Assembly (NCBI GenBank): GCA_013420905.1 | Contig: JAAXNY010000001.1 | Coordinates: forward strand, 2,046,001 to 2,110,000 | Direction: 5' to 3' | DNA: 64,000 nucleotides | Origin: Collybia mongolica | Taxonomy: Eukaryota; Basidiomycota; Agaricomycetes; Agaricales; Clitocybaceae | Part shown: positions 47,221 to 58,860 of the stretch, piece after piece | Layout: every line of letters begins with the position of its first letter | How positions within the stretch are numbered: position 1 is the stretch's first letter | Notes under the pieces: model-generated | Databases searched by the model: none | The model's input: only the letters and a program-made list of their open reading frames with translations | Told to the model about the DNA's origin: nothing | Position numbers and translations under genes: made by a program

Positions 47221-47465
47221 AGCTTTACACTCCCCCACCTATCCTGCTGGAGTCCAGTGGAATCTAAGGGAGTCTAGTGGACTCCAGAGGGAGTGCAGAG
47301 GGACTTTTGCATAACATAAACCCAGTCTAGTAGGCATAAAGTCCATGTGGAGTCCACTGGAGTCTAGTGAACTCCATGTCTAGTTACACCTATTCTCTGG
47401 AGTCCAGAGGGAGTCCAGATAATATTTTTTACTAGAGTCTACTGAACTCCAGAAGGACTTGACTA
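47221..47465. repeat. Clustered GGAGTCCA/TGGACTCC motifs
   Basis: At least eight variants of the near-palindrome GAGTCCAGTGGACTCCA in both orientations within 245 bp, which could form multiple hairpins. Related GACTCC-type motifs recur at 54920-55010. Confidence 0.6.
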
Positions 47466-47869
47466 GACTGGATCTACAGTACAATAAGCAAGCTAAAAAA
47501 AAGTGACTACAGTATTAATTGAACTAAGACCTTATAGGTAAGTCATTAAATTATCTATTAGCCAACTGGACTATGGAAAGATTGTAGAAAATAATGCAGT
47601 GTGTCCTTTATAGAAATGTGATTATGTGCATGGACCATTCTGGCAAGTGCTAATATTCAATCATGCCACTTTTTTTTTTGCCATCCTTACTTTCTTTTCC
47701 CCCCACTCCCAATCCCTTCATTACAGGGATGTGCCAAGGTAAGCACAAACTGGCTAGAAGCAAAGGTGAGTATGGCCCCCAATTGCAGACAGCCAGGTGC
47801 TAACAATGATGAGGGCCAACACCATGTCAGCCCACCAGCACCATGTCACAATGCCTAGCACCCAACCAC

Positions 47870-48200
47870 CAACCAGGTCACCAGTAGAGTACAGCCACCC
47901 ACACCAACTACAGCCACCTATGCCAACATCATTGCTTGGCCCCCACAACCCACTATGGCCACCAACACCAATGCCAGTGCTTGGCCCCCACAACCTACCA
48001 TGGCCACCAATGCCAACTACAGCCACCAATACCAATGCCAGTGCTTGGCCCCCACAACCCACTATGGCCACCAACACCAACTGTGACCACCAATGCCAAC
48101 TACAGCCACCAATGCCAATGCCAGCACTTGGCCCCCATGACCCACTATGGCCCCCATGTCCTATTACAACCACCAATGCCAACTACACCAACACCAGCAC
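47870..48200 (+). repeat. Minisatellite
   Basis: Imperfect units of about 40-60 bp built from CCACCAACACCAATGCCA, TGCTTGGCCCCCACAACC and CACTATGG. All reading frames give low-complexity Pro/His/Thr strings, so the open frames here on both strands are not genes. Confidence 0.8.
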
Positions 48201-48313
48201 TGTGCACCTGGTGGAGGTGGTTTTTCCACCACTTAATGGATGAAAAGGGTTTTTCCTAAGTTCAGTGGATGAAATTAAGGGGTATGAAAATAGGATGAAA
48301 TTTCATCCTACAT

Positions 48314-48992
48314 ACTTGAGGTAGAGGGCCATTACTGGCAGATATGAGTCCTTATGTTTTTTTTTGATTAACTTTTCTTTATATTTCTAGAACCAGGTTG
48401 TTGCAATAGAACTAGCTATCCAGAATCTCTTCAACTTTATATTACTTTTTGTTGTTGATAAGTTTGGTTCTGGAACACTTGTCAGGCATTGTCCTAGAAT
48501 TAGATTGTAGGGTACAGGGAGTAGCTTGACATCATGGAAGGCCTGATGGATACACAACATAAAGATATAATATAACCACACATTTGAGCTTACCAAATAC
48601 TTATTACACTTCTATAAGGGGTCATGTTACCAAGAGGCTCAGACAGGGAGCAGTATACACAGTATGAATAACCATGCAGGGAAGGGATGAGCATAGAGCA
48701 CTAGAGGCTTGACTATGAGTAGAGAACACAGCCCATATATCTTTATGTTGTGTATCCATCAGGCCTTCCATGATGTCAAGCTACTCCCTGTACCCTACAA
48801 TCTAATTCTAGGACAATGCCTGACAAGTGTTCCAGAACCAACTTATCAACAACAAAAAGTAATATAAAGTTGAAGAGATTCTGGATAGCTAGTTCTATTG
48901 CAACAACCTGGTTCTAGAAATATAAAGAAAAGTTAATCAAAAAAAAAAACATAAGGACTTGTATCTGCCAGTAATGGCCCTCTACCTCAAGT
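48314..48992. mobile_element. Fold-back (long inverted repeat) element
   Basis: The left arm (48314-48571) and right arm (48735-48992) are inverted copies of each other with few differences, starting ACTTGAGGTAGAGGGCC and ending in its complement. The loop is about 160 bp. No coding capacity. It looks like a non-autonomous fold-back or MITE-like element. Confidence 0.8.
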
Positions 48993-51660
48993 CTATTGCA
49001 AAGGTGCCCTTCCATGGAGAGGAAGGGACACCTTATATACAGTACATTGTACCTATGTCTCAAATAACAACAGAATCTGATATCAGTAACTCTACTGATG
49101 CAACAATACATCTGTGATATGTTAGTCCAGAGTAAACTACTATCTGTCAAGGGGTTAAAGCAGTGTGTGTCAGAATAATAGGTATAACAGTGAGGCTATG
49201 CAAGCTGTGCAATAGTGATTCTGATGACTAGATGTGGACAAACAAATGATCCCCTTACAACTTCACCCATATCCATGGTGTATGATATAAGAAACTGCAT
49301 ATGAATTGCCAATAGAAGTTGGTGTTTATAGATCCTATACAAATATCCACCAATAAAAGGTAACAATATATATCTAGGCATTTTCCTTAAAAACAAGTCA
49401 GCTGGTAAAGTGGGAACTCAGACTCTCAGAGATGGACTGTGTGAAAAGATTAACAAACTTGAAAATGTAGATCCATATTTGTATATTCCAAATATACAAC
49501 CAACTCAGTAGCTTCTCTGGAGACTTTATACTGAGCCACATGAGCCACACAGACCACACAGACAAATGCAGATGTCTGCAGACTGAGCTCAGACCCTGTT
49601 TGGCAGGAAGCCCTGCTTAATTGGCAGTCTGCATCTGAGCCAAGTCAACCAGCTTGGAACAACTCCTCATGAAGTCCATGCAGACTGTCCAGATTGCTTA
49701 CTTAATTATAGTTACCATTGCTTATTTAATGCACAAAAATGCAATAATTTGGAGAGTCAAATACAAGGCCTCAAGGTTACATGTCATGTGCATAAAGTAT
49801 GCAGATTAACCTTTTGGTAATATGAGCTTGTCAGTCCAAGGTGCTTGTTTTTATAATGACCCCTGCTGCCTACTCTTGGCCATTACTGGCAATGGCTGAA
49901 TATTGTTGATAGGTACTACACATCACCTGTCAGCCTTGTTGTCAACCTCCACCACTACATTCCCAGCTGCCCCACCCATCACCTCCCTGCCATATGATTG
50001 TGCACAATACTGCCAAGTACAATGCCAGGTCCCACTGCCATGGATACCACCACCTGAGCAGCTAGCATGGTGGACATGGGTGGTGCAGTGGTGTATTCCA
50101 TATGGTAGAACCATCACCTGGTGGCTGGGTGTGCACCCCTGGATGTGCTGTCTAGACCAAGTAGTGCCAACCACCCCAGTGCCCAAACCAGATGTGTGTC
50201 AGGTGAGTACATATGTGCCCCACATCTAGTTGCTCAGATATTCTATTGTATATACACCTATATGCTGCTGTTTACCTTGAGACTACCTTGGTGTAATTCT
50301 ATCTACCTTGTGATATGTTCTTATTCCTTTTACTAATATTAGTTTACTTCTTACTGATACTTTACCCCTGTACTATTTACACCCACAGTATTTATCCAAT
50401 GTACCTATTTATAGATTGGACTACCCAATTGTGAAACTTAAACCAATTGTTTAAATTTTAAGACAATTAATAAATAAAGAATATACCAAATAGTTAAATT
50501 ACTAAGTAAGTAATATTGATCCAAATGCCTACTTGGGTGGAGTGGGCCAACACACTGTGTGGCAGGTACTCATTCTTTATTTCTTTTCTTAGGAGAAATA
50601 AGTCCATTCCACATTCAGGAAATTGTAAATGAGTAGAAACAATGTAGATGATAGTTTACAGAGGTCATGTGACCGTGGGAAAATGTTACCAAGTAAACAA
50701 GCAATGCCTGTGCACAAAACCCAATGCCATAGCTTGCCTGGTTATGGAGAAAACACAAAAACCATCAGAACTAACTTTTCCCAGGATCATGGACACTAAA
50801 AAAGCATTCAGATTGTTGTCATGTATTTGGTATACTTATGTGGTGGAATAGACCATGTGACATGTGTCAATAAATAGAGAAATCAATCTTATTTGTATTT
50901 CAGGCAAATATAGTAGTAGTTGTTGATTATTCCAATGTTTAGTGTAATTTCCCACAAGGGTCATGTTTGGTAAGGGTCATTGTTGTTATAAGATGTTTGT
51001 TCACCCCTGACATAACACACAGACCTTCAAAACTAGCTGAATCTGGACATTTCTAATATTTTGCTCAAAATGGACTGTGGGAAAAATATGCTCAACAAGG
51101 AAATTGTAGAGCCATGTTTGTACATTCCAAATATATAAAAACAAAGTTAATAGTTTTACTGCTTATGGAGAAACACACAAAATAAATTTTCAAACGCAAT
51201 GCTTTGAAATATTAGATATGCATAATTTTGATGGCATCATCAAAGCATTATGTAAGCATCCCAAATACATGCAAATTATGTCACAATACTTTGTATTTGT
51301 GGAGAGATGCTGTAAAAAGCCATAAGAGAAGAAAAAACCCATTATGGAAATATTTTCCCATGGTGTTGAAATATGAATGGTTGAATGAATCAACTTTTTG
51401 CCCAAAACCTGGGTTGATAAAGAACTTGTATTAATAGAAATAAGTTCCCACAGTATTGAAATGTATATTGACCATTCAACATTTAACAATTTATTTCTAG
51501 CCTTACATCCTAATCAAGAACTTATCAGATATGCTTAAAATAGAAATATCATCATCAAAGACAAACTTCAAATCAATATACATATGCCTGTTAAGTGTTT
51601 TTTGTTGTATTATCACATACTATATTTGACCATACTCATATAGCTAGCCATTGTCAAGAT
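48993..51660. other. CpG-poor repeat-like DNA, no gene
   Basis: About 2.7 kb of AT-rich DNA. It contains scattered similar blocks, for example the GGACTGTG...AAATATA segments near 49430-49500 and 51070-51140, and CACAGAC/CTGCAGAC-rich DNA near 49540-49680. No protein or RNA gene is supported. Confidence 0.45.
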
Positions 51661-52127
51661 ATTAAGTATTATAGATTCCAGGAGCATTCACATTGACTTG
51701 TTTGGCTATGCTTATGGCCAAGTAATATATAAATGTGATATTAAAACAGATATAACAAGAGATTATAATCAAATTTGGAAAGGTACAAACAAATATAAAT
51801 ACACATTTCCTGGTGTACCCCCTCCATAGGTCTAGGAGTAGTAGCAATTTCAATTGTCTCTGTTAGCCTTGTATTTGCTGAGATACATATGCATCATCTA
51901 CATTGTGGGAACTTCATTAATATTGTTTGTTTGGCTAGATGTTGGCAAAGTGATATACAGATCATATTCATTTGTAATATGCAGTCAGAAATTTGTTGTT
52001 AATAATGTGATTTGGGAGGGTACAAGCAACTACAAATACATATAAACATACACATAATGTAATCCTTTACAATGTCTAGTAGTAGCATGTCCATCAGCTT
52101 TGTATTTGCTGAGATATACATCATCTA

Positions 52128-53755
52128 CAGTAGGTCAAAAAACTGTCCCAATATTTGGTCATTTTATAATGATTTACTTATAACAGAGTACTGGAGATTA
52201 ATATCATTCTGAGAAATATATATATGATACTACACTATATTAGCTTTGAAATGAGCCCCTACTTTCCTTATTTGAATTAAAAACTCATTTCATAACAAAT
52301 TGAACAAAATAATTACTCATTGGGACAGCTTTTTGATCTACATCTCCAAAGTCTCTATTTACACAATTAATACTTGGTATGACCACCTTTTGCCTTAATA
52401 ACTGCTTGAACCCTTCTAGGCATGCTTTCTATAAGTGTCTGGCATGTTTCTGGTGGAATTCCATTCCATTCCACTACCACCCTATCCCGCAACTTATGTA
52501 CTCCTTTGGGGGCTGTTGGGTACTTCTTAAGTGCCTTCTTCAACATTACCCAGAGATGTTCAATGGGGTTGATGTCAGGGGATTATGCTGGCCAGACTAT
52601 AACATCAATGTTGTTGTCTTCAAACCACTTGGTTGCCTTGTTGGATGCATGTTTGGGGTCATTGTCCTGCTGAAACATCCTCTCTCCCTCTGGCATCTCC
52701 AGCTTTTCAAAGCTTTCCACTACTCCCCCATCCAAAATCTGGCAGTATTGGTCTGCATTCATAATCCCCTGGACCTCTGTAAGCACTCCTACTCCATTCC
52801 ACCCCATACAACCCCACACCATAAGATTATTTCCTCCTCCATGTTTGACAGTAGGAGTGGTGGTTCTGTCAGAAAGTGGTTCTCCCTTCTTCTTCCAAGT
52901 ATAAGTCCTTCCATCTGACCCAATCCTGTTGATTTTAACCTCATCTAACCATAAGATCCTTTTCCAATCCTCCACTGTCCAGTTTTCATGGTATCTTGCC
53001 CATTGAAGATGTTGCAGTTGATGAGCCTTTTTGAGAAGAGGACGTTTTCTCTTGACAACACTACAAAAGTCATTCTTTTTGAGTGCATTCCTGACTGTTT
53101 GGGGTGTGACAGGGTTGGGAAGAGTTTGGTTGATGAAATGGGTGGCCTCTACAGCATTATCAAGCCTTCCAGTGGTGATTTGTCGAATAATTGACCATTT
53201 GTCACCAGGAGAGAGCTTAGAAGGACGTCCCCCCCTGTGGTTTTCCTTGTCCATATCCAGTTCCTTCTTGATTCTCCCAATGGTAGACTTTCCCAGAGTG
53301 GTTTTGGACTGGATCTGACACAAGGTATAGCCTTCTTGAAGAAGGGAGATCACAGAAAGGTGTTGGGTAGAAGATGTAGGTCTCATGGGATGATGGGGGA
53401 AGGAAAGAATGATTGTAATGATGGAAACATGTTGAATTTATATCAACATGGTCACATGACTTTGTTTATTGTTCCCACAATACATCACATGATGTTAAAG
53501 CTTGCTGCAGTAAAGATCTTGCCAAAATTAAGCATAGGTCAAAAAACTGTCCCAATGAGTAATTATTTTGTTCAATTTGTTATGAAATGAGTTTTTATTC
53601 AAATAAGGAAGGTAAGGGCTCATTTCAAAGCTAATATGGTGTAGTATCATATATATTTTTCTCAGAATGATATTAATGATATTAATCCCCAGTACTCTGT
53701 TATAAGTAAATCATTATAAAATGACCAAACATTGGGACAGTTTTTTGAGCTACTG
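52128..53755 (-). mobile_element. Tc1/mariner transposon with long inverted repeats
   Basis: 1628 bp flanked by TA (52126-52127 and 53756-53757). Inverted repeats of about 214 bp (52128-52341) and 221 bp (53535-53755). Each repeat has the motif AGGTCAAAAAACTGTCCCAAT at its outer end and an inverted copy at its inner end. The transposase lies between them on the - strand. Confidence 0.88.
52367..53386 (-). pseudogene. Tc1-type DD34E transposase with one internal stop
   Basis: An intronless 340-codon frame from ATG 53386 to TAA 52369-52367, interrupted only by TAA at 52585-52583. It has an N-terminal helix-turn-helix pair (GYTLCQIQSKT, then GGRPSKLSPGDKWSIIRQ) and the DDE triad in WLDEVKI, QQDNDPKHAS and NPIEHLW, with 34 residues between the second Asp and the Glu. 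The stop follows WPA, just before SPDINPIEHLW, where the family has Gln (CAA to TAA). The truncated product lacks the catalytic Glu. Confidence 0.88.
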
Positions 53756-54283
53756 TATATTGTGGGAAATTTCTTTAGTATTATTGTTTGTTTGGTCAGA
53801 TGTGTGGTGAAATGATATACAGACAGTATTCATTTACAATATGTAGCAAGAAAATTGTTGTTGATGAGGTTTAGAAAAATAAAAACAAATACAAACACCT
53901 ACAGACATATACATGAGGTACTACTTCACCATATCTAACACTAGCAATTTAAATTACATCCATAGGCCTTGTTGTTGTTGAGATATGCAATGATTTATAT
54001 TGTGGGAACTTTGATGGTATTGTTTGTTTGGCTAGCTGTGGCAAAGTCATACACAAACTTGATATTCATTTGTGACATGCTTGTAGTGAGAGAGCTGCTT
54101 TTGACCATGATGTTTGAAGGTGTACAAACAAATACAAATACATATAAATATCTACATTGGGTAGCCCCTCACCATATCTAATAGTAGCAATTTAAATTGC
54201 ATCCATAGGTCTTGTCATTCTTGAGATATGCAATGTTTTGTATTGTGGGAAAAGTTTGACCCAAAGTGGAACAAGCCTCTTGT

Positions 54284-54351
54284 AATCGTGCTTACGTTTG
54301 TCAACTACGCTGTTAGAGCTAACAGCGTAGTTGACAAACGTAAGCATGATT
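54284..54351. repeat. Near-perfect hairpin with 33-bp arms
   Basis: The left arm (54284-54316) and right arm (54319-54351) are complementary at 32 of 33 positions around a 2-base centre (AG). The arms contain several CpG in otherwise CpG-poor DNA. No gene lies next to it. Confidence 0.85.
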
Positions 54352-55320
54352 ATGCAGTGGACAGTTATTAATTAATTCTTGAGATATCCCAAGAAAAAGA
54401 CCAATTAACTCGAATTTATATTATTAAATGCAGCCCATGTTAGCAGTTGCCTTTTTTGCTCGAAATCCGCGCGTCGGCTAATTTGGATTCCCACAGTTAG
54501 AAAAATATTTCCACGACTACAAAGTCTTACTGATGTACTTCAAAATGTTTACTGATCATGTTCTAATGAAATCTCGGAACACTTCAAACTTACTAACCGT
54601 GGGAAAAACAACACTGGATCTTGTTGGGTACACTGAATTTTCCCCACAAACCCAGGATGATGAATGAGTTACTTATGTAAACATAAGAACTTGTAAAAGG
54701 AACCAGGACTCAGTATGTCAATCTACCCACTTAAATTCAAAGCACATTAACACTAACCCATTTTACAGATGACTTCATTGATGATGAGGTCAATGAGGAC
54801 AATGGGCAGTCTGGCAGTGCACCAAGACTGTCAACTTCTGCCAACAGCCCTCTCAATGATGATGATGAATTTGATAAATTTATTCATGGGATAATGCTGT
54901 ACTTTACACTGAGCCACATGTCCTTGTGGACTCCGCACAGACTGCACGCACATGTCTGCAAGGACTCTGCACAGGCTCGCGCGGACTCCACATGGACTCC
55001 ACAGAGTCCATGCAGACTCACTTACTTTCTTTTGCTATTAGTGTACTTACTATCTTTCTTATAACATGATAACAATACTATATATTGATAATAAATACAA
55101 CATTATAGTAATCTAATATGGGCAGGGGCCCCGCCACCCCCGCCATCCCCATTGCCCTTGTCACCATTGTTTTCTGCTCCAGGTTGTGTGGGATGGGCCC
55201 CTGTGGCATTGTCAGTGGCCTGGGTAGCAGTGGTGGCAGCACTGGCATGGGTAGCAGTGGTGGTGGCAGTGGCACAGGCATGATCTAGTGCTGGCCATTT
55301 TTCTTGCTGTTGTCCCCATT
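54352..55320. other. Mixed repeat DNA with a short acidic coding remnant
   Basis: No complete gene. At 54769-54900 a short + strand stretch reads DDFIDDEVNEDNGQSG, an acidic segment that could be a transposase tail. GACTCC-rich motifs follow at 54920-55010, then GGTGGCAGTGG-type low complexity at 55200-55290. Confidence 0.3.
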
Positions 55321-55560
55321 GTTCTTAGTTGTTGTCTTTGTTGTTCTTAGTTGTTGTCTTCATTGTTCTTAGTTGTTGTCTTCATCATCCTTGTGGTGGT
55401 GGTGGTCATCTTTGTCCCCATTCTAGTTGTCGTCCTTCGTCATTGTTGTTGTGCCATTGTTGGTATGGCTGCTGCTGCTGTTGCCATTGTGGCCGCAGGC
55501 CTTGTTGTCATGGTTGCTGCTGCTGCCTTTGTTGTTGTTGTTGTTGTTGTTGTCTTCCAG
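55320..55560 (+). repeat. Short tandem repeats
   Basis: Three copies of a 22-bp unit built on TTCTTAGTTGTTGTCTT (about 55322-55385), then TTG/GCTGCTG trinucleotide runs to 55556. The Val/Leu/Cys-rich open frames here are translation of repeats. Confidence 0.7.
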
Positions 55561-58500
55561 GTGTGCTGGGGCACCCTGGGTGTTGGCAGCCGTGTCCTTC
55601 TTGTCTCAGGTTCCTGAAGTGGGAGGCTGCATGGTGAGCGCATAGGTGAGCAGCAGTGTGGGACTCACCCCCCTTTGCCCCTTGGGGTGCCCTTTCCTTG
55701 TTATCGCCTCGTTCCACGTCCGGTTCTACCCTTCACCCCACATCATCTCATGTGTCATTATGTTGCTGTTGATTGGTGTTCGGTGCATTGGCATTGGCAG
55801 TGTGGATGTGTTGGTGTTGGTGTTGGTGTTGGTGGTTTGGTTGATGTGGTTGAAGAGAACCAACAAAGACGTGGCAACAATAATGTGCTTTGTAGTCATG
55901 TGACCTAAGTCTGTTGACTTGAGGCCAGTGTAGCCTGTGGCTAGGAATGCCCATCTTGCCCAATGGTTATGAATGCCAAACATATTATGTAATGTTTGTG
56001 CCTGTATGCATTCGAACCTAGTTGGATGCAAGTTTTTCAGCACTGTTATGGTATGTTATTAATAACAAATAGTATATATAATTTGGGTAAATAAAATTAT
56101 ATTAGTAATCTGATTAGTAATAGACTGGCTGTGCAAACTCTGCAAGCTATCCATCCGTGCTTGTCCATATGTCCGCATAAAATTACGTGGATTGATGTGG
56201 ACTTGGCATGGATGTGGATTGTCACTTGGCTGAGTGTCCTGCCAAATGAGTCCACACAGGTTATGTGGCTTAGTGTAAAGACCTCCATTTTGGGTGTCCT
56301 TCAACAACCAGATAGTGACAGATTCCTCCACCCAGTTGCTTTCTACTCCTGGAAACTCTCACCAAGTGAAATCAACTACAACATGCATGATAAAGAACTC
56401 CTTGCAGTCATTGATTCATTCCACAACATGCATGCTTGGGTCCTTGGTTTGCCATCTTCAATTTTGGTCATTTGTGACCACAAAAACCTTGAGTATTTCA
56501 TGTCTTCTCAAATTTTCAACTGTTGTCAAGCATGATGGGCTATGTTTCTCTCTGATTTCGATTTTTGTCTAACTTGGGGTCTGGGTCATTCAAACGTTGC
56601 TGATGCCCCATCACGACACCCAGATTTTGTCCCTCAAAAGGGGGATGAGCACCTTGAAGCTCAATGTTGAGTGTTACTGACCAAGTCTCACACCAAGCAA
56701 CTTTTTCCCTCAGATTCTACCACTTTGACACCTATCCCATCCCTCAGCTCCATCACCACACTCTCAATTGACAACTCTCACTTACTAGATCGCTTCAAGT
56801 GCGCTTTCCAGGAAGACATGGAATGGCGCAAAGCAATAGTGAGAGGTGACTCAAGTTTCACAATGGAAGGTGGTCTGGTGTTTCACCAAGGCTGTCTTTA
56901 TGTTCTGCCACCTCTTCCAGCTGATATCCTCTACACCCAACATGACTCCATCATTGGAGGTCACCCAGGTCGAAATTGCACAATGGGTCTGGTTTCATGT
57001 GACTACTCATGGCCCGGCATGAACACATACATTTGACACTATGTTGAAGCTTGTGAAACATGTCCAAGCATCAAAACACCTTGTCACAAACCATTTGGCC
57101 TCCTCCAGCCCCTCGACATCCCTTTGCACCCATGGCAGTCCATTTCAATGGATTTCATTGTGAAACTTCCCAACTCACATGGATATGATTCCATCTGGGT
57201 CATTTGTGACTGTCTAACATGTGCCACCCATTTTGTGCCATGCAACGAGACACTTACCACCCCCAACCTCGCATGGTTATTCCTCGATCGCATTTTTCAT
57301 CTTCATGGATTGCCCCACTCAATAATCTCTGACCATGGTTCTGTCTTTGTTTTGCACTTTTGGCAAGCTCTCACCTCTCATTTAAATATTGACACTTGTA
57401 CTTCCACAGCTTACCACCCACAAATGGACGGTCTCACCAAGCATACCAACCAGACACTTGAGACTTACCTTTGCGCATACTGTTCATACCAGCAGGACAA
57501 CTGGGTTGATTACCTCCCTCTTGCAGAGTTTGCATTCAACAACCTTGAGAATGCATCCACTCAACAAACTCCATTTTTTGCCAACCTTGTGTTTCACCCC
57601 ACATTTGAACCACAGATCACTGAATGTTCAACTGTTCCTGCCACCAAAATCCTTGCACAACAGCTTGCTCAAATCCACAAAGAACTTTGTGCTGAGCTGG
57701 AACACACACAGAAGACTCAAGCTCATCACTACAACCAACGGCACCTAGCAGCCCCGGAGCTCAAGAAGGACCAGTTTGTTTGGTTGCTCTGTCAAAACAT
57801 CAAGATGACACAACCTTCTGACAAGCTCGACCACCATCACTTGGGCCCTACTGCGTTGTCAAGAAAATTGGCTCCTCCTCCTATCATCTCAACCTTCCTT
57901 CCTACCTCTCTTGTTTACACCCCATATTCCACAGTTCCCTCCTCAAACCCTATCACAATCCCTCCTTATTCCATCCTCATGCTATCCCTGAACCATTCAA
58001 CCTCACCAACAATCCCACACTCACCATCCAATCCATTCATGATGCTCGCAAGATTGGTCACCACTACGAATATTTTGTACAATGGAAAAACCTTCCAGAG
58101 TCCAAAAATTCATGGGTTCCCCTCTCTGACATCCCTACATCAAGCAACAAACTTGTCAACCACTTCCATCATCAAAATCCTCATGCACTGCATCCTCATA
58201 CACCTGTTATGAACCAAAATTTCTCCATTCCTATGTCTACCAACATTCCTTCCATTTTTACTGAACTAACTCCTCGTCCCTCTTCCCCTCACACAGATCC
58301 TGTGCCCATTGTACCTCCAAATGCTCCAACACCACTCACTGCCCAGCCCTCGCCCAGCCTCGCACCCCCCACTGTTCTGCTCATTCCTGTAATCCCAGTC
58401 ACTGCTACTCGCCCCACTTCTCCTCCAATCGTACATCAGAGGTTGAGATCTGAGTATGAACTGCCCACGCAGACCATGATGCGATCCGGTCATGTGTCAA

Positions 58501-58563
58501 AAACCACTGAGCACTATGACCCCAGAATACCCGGTTGGTAATTTGAGCATGCATTTCCACCTA

Positions 58564-58575
58564 AAAAGGGGGATA
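58564..58575 (+). other. Polypurine tract of the chromovirus relic
   Basis: AAAAAGGGGGATAA lies directly before the TG of the 3' LTR at 58577, the expected place for plus-strand priming. Confidence 0.6.
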
Positions 58576-58576
58576 A

Positions 58577-58860
58577 TGTAAGGGTCAGGTCCTTGGACCA
58601 TGGTCTACAGTATTAGCACAGTACAGTCTTTCTTAGCTACTGAACATTTACTTACCTTTTCAATGGGCTCTGACGGACTCTTGCTTGCTCTCGATGTAGT
58701 CAAACAGATGCTGTTTATATGTATTTACATCCGACCATATCTGGTGGCCGGTTAGCGTTTGTACAACTTCGTCAAATCAACACCAGTTTTGGGTCTCATT
58801 TCCTTCGCAAACCCTCTCACTTGCTTGTTTAATGGCCTGGACTGTGCCTTGCCCATTACA
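58577..58860 (+). repeat. 3' LTR of the chromovirus relic
   Basis: 284 bp from TGTAAGGGTC to ...CCCATTACA, with matching ends TGTAA and TTACA. It follows the polypurine tract. No 5' LTR lies in the window. Confidence 0.55.

Larger units (their letters stand above)
51680..54250. repeat. Tandem satellite, about 230-bp unit, split by a Tc1 element
   Basis: About four diverged units at roughly 51680-51900, 51903-52127, 53756-53998 and 53999-54240. Shared landmarks in order: ATTGTGGGAA, TTGTTTGTTTGGCTAGATGT, a TATACA block, GGTACAAACAAATACAAATA, a CCATATCTA block, and GCTGAGATATGCATCATCTA-like ends. The Tc1 element lies at the TA within CATCATCTA. Confidence 0.7.
56287..58860 (+). mobile_element. 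Chromovirus (Ty3/gypsy) relic, 5'-truncated
   Basis: Starts inside the RNase H domain (GVLQQPDSDRFLHPVAFYSW, NYNMHDKELLAVIDSF, VICDHKNLEYF), followed by the integrase zinc region (HDSIIGGH...CETC), the integrase core (WQSISMDFIVKLPNSHGYDS, GLPHSIISDHGS, TAYHPQMDGLTKHTNQTLE) and a chromodomain-like end in another frame (HHYEYFVQWKNLPESKNSW, about 58050-58110). Stops at 56534 and 57034 and frameshifts inactivate it. A polypurine tract and 3' LTR close it at 58860. Confidence 0.85.

Noticed and set aside
47754..48259. Long open frames on both strands
   Set aside because: They translate a minisatellite; the proteins are pure Pro/His/Thr or Gly/Trp/Val repeats.
55329..55645. Val/Leu/Cys-rich frames that look like membrane proteins
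   Set aside because: They come from TTG/TTC/GCTG simple repeats in three frames at once.
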